From: JAZDJJ01 sp043804035
Lineage (GTDB): Bacteria; Bacteroidota; Bacteroidia; Palsa-948
Assembly: GCA_043804035.1 (NCBI GenBank)
Contig: JAZDJJ010000026.1
Span: forward strand, 1 to 9,186
Length of the DNA stretch: 9,186 nt
Reading direction: 5' to 3'
Below, in pieces: positions 5,985 to 9,186 of the stretch. Within the stretch, counting starts at the first letter, position 1. Every line of letters starts with the position of its first letter. The position numbers were made by a program, and so were the translations under genes. Under the pieces are notes generated by a model, which made no database searches, was not told the DNA's origin, and saw only the letters and a list, made by a program, of their open reading frames with translations.

Positions 5985-6189
5985 GGGCAGTCCCAAAAAT
6001 TGGTTTCGTCATTGCGACACAAAGCGAAGCAAAGGGGAAGCAATCTCTAATAGCAGGGACAAAGATTGCTTTGGATTGCTTGAAGTAATCCTACTGATGA
6101 ACCACACTCGGTTCATCTTTTGTTGATTTTTTTTTTGCACAAAAAATTATGCCTCGCAATGATGTTTATTTGTATTTTTAGAACTGCCC
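5985..6189 (+). repeat. 205-bp palindromic repeat element with terminal inverted repeats (full copy)
   Basis: The ends are GGGCAGTCCCAAAAAT (5985-6000) and ATTTTTAGAACTGCCC (6174-6189), which pair at 14 of 16 positions. Moving inward come CGTCATTGCGA (6007-6017) facing TCGCAATGATG (6154-6164), and AAGCAATCT (6038-6046) facing AGATTGCTT (6063-6071). An additional perfect hairpin is formed by GATGAACC (6096-6103) and GGTTCATC (6110-6117), followed by a T-run. The unit is thus a nested palindrome with no credible coding sequence. No clear target-site duplication is visible. It ends 12 bases before the fabG start, so it supplies most of that gene's upstream region. It is likely a small non-autonomous mobile repeat. 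Confidence 0.75.
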
Positions 6190-6201
6190 TAAACTTGTAT
6201 T

Positions 6202-6945
6202 ATGAAACTATTATCAGAAAAAACTGCAATCATCACCGGTGCTTTGCGAGGCATCGGCAAAAGTATCGCAATAAAATTTGCTCAGCACGGGGCAAACATT
6301 GCTTTCACCGACATTGTTGTTGATAAAGCCAATGAACTTGAAGCCGAGCTGTCATCGTTCGGAGTGAAAGTGAAAGGATATCAATCAGATGCATCTAATC
6401 ACAAAGCATGCGAAGAACTTATTACTGCTGTTGTTGCTGAGTTCGGAACAGTGGATGTGCTTGTGAATAATGCAGGCATCACACGCGATAATTTACTGAT
6501 GCGAATGAGCGAAGAACAATGGGAAATGGTGATGAAAGTTAATCTGAAATCTGTTTTCAACATGACAAAAGCTATTCAGCGCCCAATGCTCAAAGCACGC
6601 AGAGGAAGTATCATCAATATGGCATCGGTAGTAGGTATAAGTGGTAATGCAGGGCAGGCAAATTATTCTGCATCCAAAGCAGGAATCATCGGCTTTACAA
6701 AATCCATTGCAATTGAACTTGGCTCACGTAATATCCGCAGCAATGCTATTGCTCCCGGTTTTATTGAAACAGAAATGACGGCTTCACTAGATCCGAAAAT
6801 TATGGAGCAGTGGAAAGAAAAAATTCCTCTCAAACGTTCAGGCACTCCCGAAGATGTTGCCAATCTTGCTCTTTTCCTTGCTTCCGATTTGTCTTCTTAC
6901 ATTACCGGTCAGGTGATTACTGTATGTGGCGGAATGCACACATAA
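6202..6945 (+). CDS. fabG: 3-oxoacyl-[acyl-carrier-protein] reductase FabG (SDR family)
   Basis: The 247 residues are the normal FabG length. The classical short-chain dehydrogenase features are all present: the cofactor loop TGALRGIG (12-19), NNAG (89-92), and the catalytic tetrad Asn114 (VNLKSVF), Ser142 (NMASVVG), Tyr155 and Lys159 (YSASK). PGFIETEMT (185-193) and the C-terminal SSYITGQVITVCGGM (231-245) are typical of FabG; the usual VDGG is VCGG here. It would reduce 3-oxoacyl-ACP to 3-hydroxyacyl-ACP with NADPH in the cytoplasmic fatty-acid elongation cycle. Bacteroidota genomes often carry several FabG-like SDRs, so another 3-oxoacyl or ketone substrate is possible. It is followed after 16 bases by the VWA membrane protein gene and preceded by a repeat element. 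Confidence 0.9.
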   Translation: MKLLSEKTAIITGALRGIGKSIAIKFAQHGANIAFTDIVVDKANELEAELSSFGVKVKGYQSDASNHKACEELITAVVAEFGTVDVLVNNAGITRDNLLMRMSEEQWEMVMKVNLKSVFNMTKAIQRPMLKARRGSIINMASVVGISGNAGQANYSASKAGIIGFTKSIAIELGSRNIRSNAIAPGFIETEMTASLDPKIMEQWKEKIPLKRSGTPEDVANLALFLASDLSSYITGQVITVCGGMHT

Positions 6946-6961
6946 CTAATTAGCAAAACTG

Positions 6962-9046
6962 ATGAATTTTTCTCTGCACATAGATTATCCGTTTTGGCTT
7001 ATTTTACTTTGTCTGTTGCTCGGAGGCAGTTATTCATTTTTCCTTTACCGAAAAGAAAAAAAGTTTGATGAGGTTGCACAATGGATAAAAACAGTGATGA
7101 TATTTTTTAGATTTGTGGTGGTTACATTTCTTGCTTTTTTCCTGCTCTCTCCATTCATTAAAAATATTTCTCGTACAATAGAAAAGCCCATTATTATTTT
7201 TGCACAGGATAATTCTGAATCTATAATTACAGGAAAGGATTCTTCTTTTTATAAAAACGAATATTCCAAAAAAATAAACAATTTTCTTTCAGGACTTTCT
7301 GATAAATACGACACTGCCATTTTTTCTTTTGGCAATAATATTTCTAATCATTTACGATTTTCCTACGATGAAAAACAAACTGATATATCTTCTCTTTTTG
7401 ATGAGATAAAAAATCGTTTCAGCAACAGAAATGTGGGAGCAGTTATTATTGCTTCCGATGGATTATACAATACAGGGCAGAACCCGATATATGGTGAAAA
7501 TAAATTCCCTGTTTATACTATTGCACTTGGCGATACAAATGTGCGTAAAGACATTATCCTTTCTAAAATGTTGTACAACCGCCTTGCATATCTTGGCAAT
7601 AAATTTCCTGTAGAAGCAATTGTAAATGCAAAACTTCTTAAAGGTAAAAATTGTATACTCAGTGTAATCAAAAACAATAATATTCTTTTTTCCCAAAAAA
7701 TTGATTTCTTAAATGATAATTTTATTACTACCATTCCTTTTCAGTTAGATGCAAAAGAAATAGGACTTCAACGTTACACAATCCGCTGTTCTACTGTGGA
7801 TGACGAAGTAAGTTACACTAACAATGTGAAGGATATTTTTATTGATGTGTTAAACAGTCGACAAAAAATTCTCATCCTTGCTGACGCTCCTCATCCTGAT
7901 GTTGCTGCGATAAAAAATACCATTGAGGCAAATGAAAATTATGAAGTGGAATCATTTCTTGTCTCTGAATTTTCTCAGCCGATTTCAAAATATAATTTAG
8001 TTATTCTTTATCAGGTGCCTTCAATAAAAAATTCTGCTGCAAAAATTCTTTCAGATATCAATCAATCGCAGATATCGGAAATTTTTATTCTTGGAAGCGA
8101 ATCTTCCTTTTCATCTTTCAATGCCAGTCAATCTGTTCTGAATATTTCGGCTTCGGGAAATAAAACAAATGATGCACAACCTGTCATTTCAAAAGATTTT
8201 TCTTTATTTACTTTGAGCGATGGAGTTCGTTCTTTTGCTTCAGGATTTTCACCATTGCAATGTCCTTTTGGCAATTACAAAGTAAATGGTGATGCAAATA
8301 TTTTTATGTATCAAAAAATTGGCATAGTAGAAACACAACAGCCATTGATTCTGTTTGGACAGAACGGTGAAAGAAAAATCGGAATTATTACAGGAGAAAA
8401 AATTTACCGATGGCGACTGACTGATTTTGCTGAACATAAAAATCAAAATATTTTTAATGAACTCATTACTAAAATCATTCAGTTTGTTTCATTGAAAGTG
8501 GATAAAAGTTTCTTTCGTGTTATTTCAAAAAATACTTTTTATGAAAATGAAGCGGTGGAGTTTGAAGCAGAAGTATACAATGAAAGTTATGAATTGATTA
8601 ACGAACAGGAAGTGAGCATTATGATATGGAATAAAAATGATAAAAAATATTCTTTTACTTTTAGCAAAACAAACAATGCGTACCGATTGAATACAGGTGT
8701 TTTGCCAATAGGCGATTATCGGTACGAAGCAAAAGTTAAAGTGGGCGCAAAGAATTATTTTGCAAAAGGAGAGTTCAGTATTAACGCTTTACAGATTGAA
8801 TCAATCAATACTATTGCTGACCATCAGTTTCTTTTTTCATTGGCAAAAAAGAATGGAGGCGACATGATTTATCCGAATCAATCAGATAAATTAATGAAGC
8901 AATTGAATGCGAGAAAAGATATTACCCCGATTTCTCATTCACAAAAAAAACTTTCGGAACTTATAAATTTGAAATGGATTTTCTTTTTGCTCTTATTTTT
9001 GCTTTCATCAGAATGGTTCATCAGAAAAATAAATGGAGCATACTAA
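6962..9046 (+). CDS. Membrane protein with von Willebrand factor A-like domain
   Basis: The protein has 694 residues. Two N-terminal membrane segments (about 10-29 and 43-67) precede a VWA-like domain. Its metal-site motif is intact: DNSES (83-87) fits DxSxS, Thr140 (QTDISS) is a candidate third ligand, and IASDG (164-167) provides Asp166. PVYTIALGD follows at 183-191. A long extracytoplasmic part follows, with a Rossmann-like stretch at about 302-350 (QKILILADAPHPDVAAI) and beta-rich segments near 520-610. One C-terminal membrane helix (about 669-687, IFFLLLFLLSSEWF) ends in a basic tail. This is the layout of Bacteroidota VWA proteins loosely related to BatA/BatB-type inner-membrane proteins, which are usually implicated in envelope integrity or stress tolerance. 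The exact role is unknown. The gene follows fabG by 16 bases and is probably co-transcribed. Confidence 0.8.
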   Translation: MNFSLHIDYPFWLILLCLLLGGSYSFFLYRKEKKFDEVAQWIKTVMIFFRFVVVTFLAFFLLSPFIKNISRTIEKPIIIFAQDNSESIITGKDSSFYKNEYSKKINNFLSGLSDKYDTAIFSFGNNISNHLRFSYDEKQTDISSLFDEIKNRFSNRNVGAVIIASDGLYNTGQNPIYGENKFPVYTIALGDTNVRKDIILSKMLYNRLAYLGNKFPVEAIVNAKLLKGKNCILSVIKNNNILFSQKIDFLNDNFITTIPFQLDAKEIGLQRYTIRCSTVDDEVSYTNNVKDIFIDVLNSRQKILILADAPHPDVAAIKNTIEANENYEVESFLVSEFSQPISKYNLVILYQVPSIKNSAAKILSDINQSQISEIFILGSESSFSSFNASQSVLNISASGNKTNDAQPVISKDFSLFTLSDGVRSFASGFSPLQCPFGNYKVNGDANIFMYQKIGIVETQQPLILFGQNGERKIGIITGEKIYRWRLTDFAEHKNQNIFNELITKIIQFVSLKVDKSFFRVISKNTFYENEAVEFEAEVYNESYELINEQEVSIMIWNKNDKKYSFTFSKTNNAYRLNTGVLPIGDYRYEAKVKVGAKNYFAKGEFSINALQIESINTIADHQFLFSLAKKNGGDMIYPNQSDKLMKQLNARKDITPISHSQKKLSELINLKWIFFLLLFLLSSEWFIRKINGAY

Positions 9047-9047
9047 A

Positions 9048-9186
9048 GGGCGGTTCCAAAAATTGATTTCGTCATTGCGACTGCGAGGCACGAAGCAGGA
9101 AGCAATCTCTATTTCTACATGAAAAAACAGATTGCTTCAGTCGTTCCTCCTTCGCAATGACGTTTATTTGTATTTTTAGAACTGCC
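9048..9186 (+). repeat. Palindromic repeat element with terminal inverted repeats, cut by window end
   Basis: This is a second, shorter copy of the family seen at 5985-6189, in the same orientation. The left end GGGCGGTTCCAAAAAT (9048-9063) faces ATTTTTAGAACTGCC (9172-9186), and the final C of the repeat would be the next base outside the window. Inner dyads are CGTCATTGCGA (9070-9080) with TCGCAATGACG (9152-9162), and AAGCAATCT (9100-9108) with AGATTGCTT (9129-9137). The last 25 bases (from TTTATTTGTATTTTTAGAAC) are the same as in the other copy. It begins one base after the VWA stop codon, so the transcript would fold into a long hairpin there and may end or be protected at this point. Confidence 0.75.

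Noticed and set aside
5854..6126. A 90-codon plus-strand open frame after the SET gene
   Set aside because: More than half of it translates the palindromic repeat element, the start is only 5 bases after the SET stop by chance, and no protein family is recognisable.
6120..6323. A 67-codon plus-strand open frame overlapping the fabG start
   Set aside because: It runs through the repeat end and then the wrong frame of fabG; it is a shadow.

Overview
The window looks like chromosomal DNA from a member of the Bacteroidota. The DNA is AT-rich, start codons are preceded by A/T-rich leaders instead of strong Shine-Dalgarno sites, and several proteins have a typical Bacteroidota look: a small DUF4296-like lipoprotein, a MerR regulator paired with an M23 peptidase, and a three-TM-segment von Willebrand A protein. 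I cannot place it to genus. No tRNA, rRNA, CRISPR array, intact transposase or phage gene was seen.

Layout. The left end (45-1635, + strand) holds a truncated RhuM-like gene remnant, then a lipoprotein gene overlapping an outer-membrane beta-barrel gene by 4 bases. A convergent minus-strand pair follows (3044 to 1684): a membrane-anchored M23 endopeptidase and, downstream, a small MerR-type regulator. Next is a roughly 500-base non-coding stretch (3045-3544) filled by three adjacent palindromic repeats of different families. One has 13-bp perfect terminal inverted repeats ending in TA, as expected of a MITE. A minus-strand DEDDh exonuclease (3545-4114) is divergent from a plus-strand block: NatA-like ABC ATPase, SET-domain protein methyltransferase, repeat element, FabG reductase, and a large VWA membrane protein, ending in a second copy of the repeat element that runs off the window.

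The genes are mostly housekeeping or envelope functions: peptidoglycan cleavage, fatty-acid synthesis, outer membrane and inner-membrane VWA protein. The more unusual items are the SET-domain methyltransferase placed 9 bases after an ABC ATPase with no permease gene in view, and the repeats. One repeat family has ends close to GGGCAGTTCTAAAAAT and a long palindromic body. It occurs as a 205-bp copy, as a copy of at least 139 bp, as a solitary end in front of the ABC gene, and as an end-less, inside-out version in the 3.1-3.3 kb region. These repeats are the best candidates for something undescribed, but palindromic repeats of this general kind are common in bacteria. I see no clear new multi-gene system.
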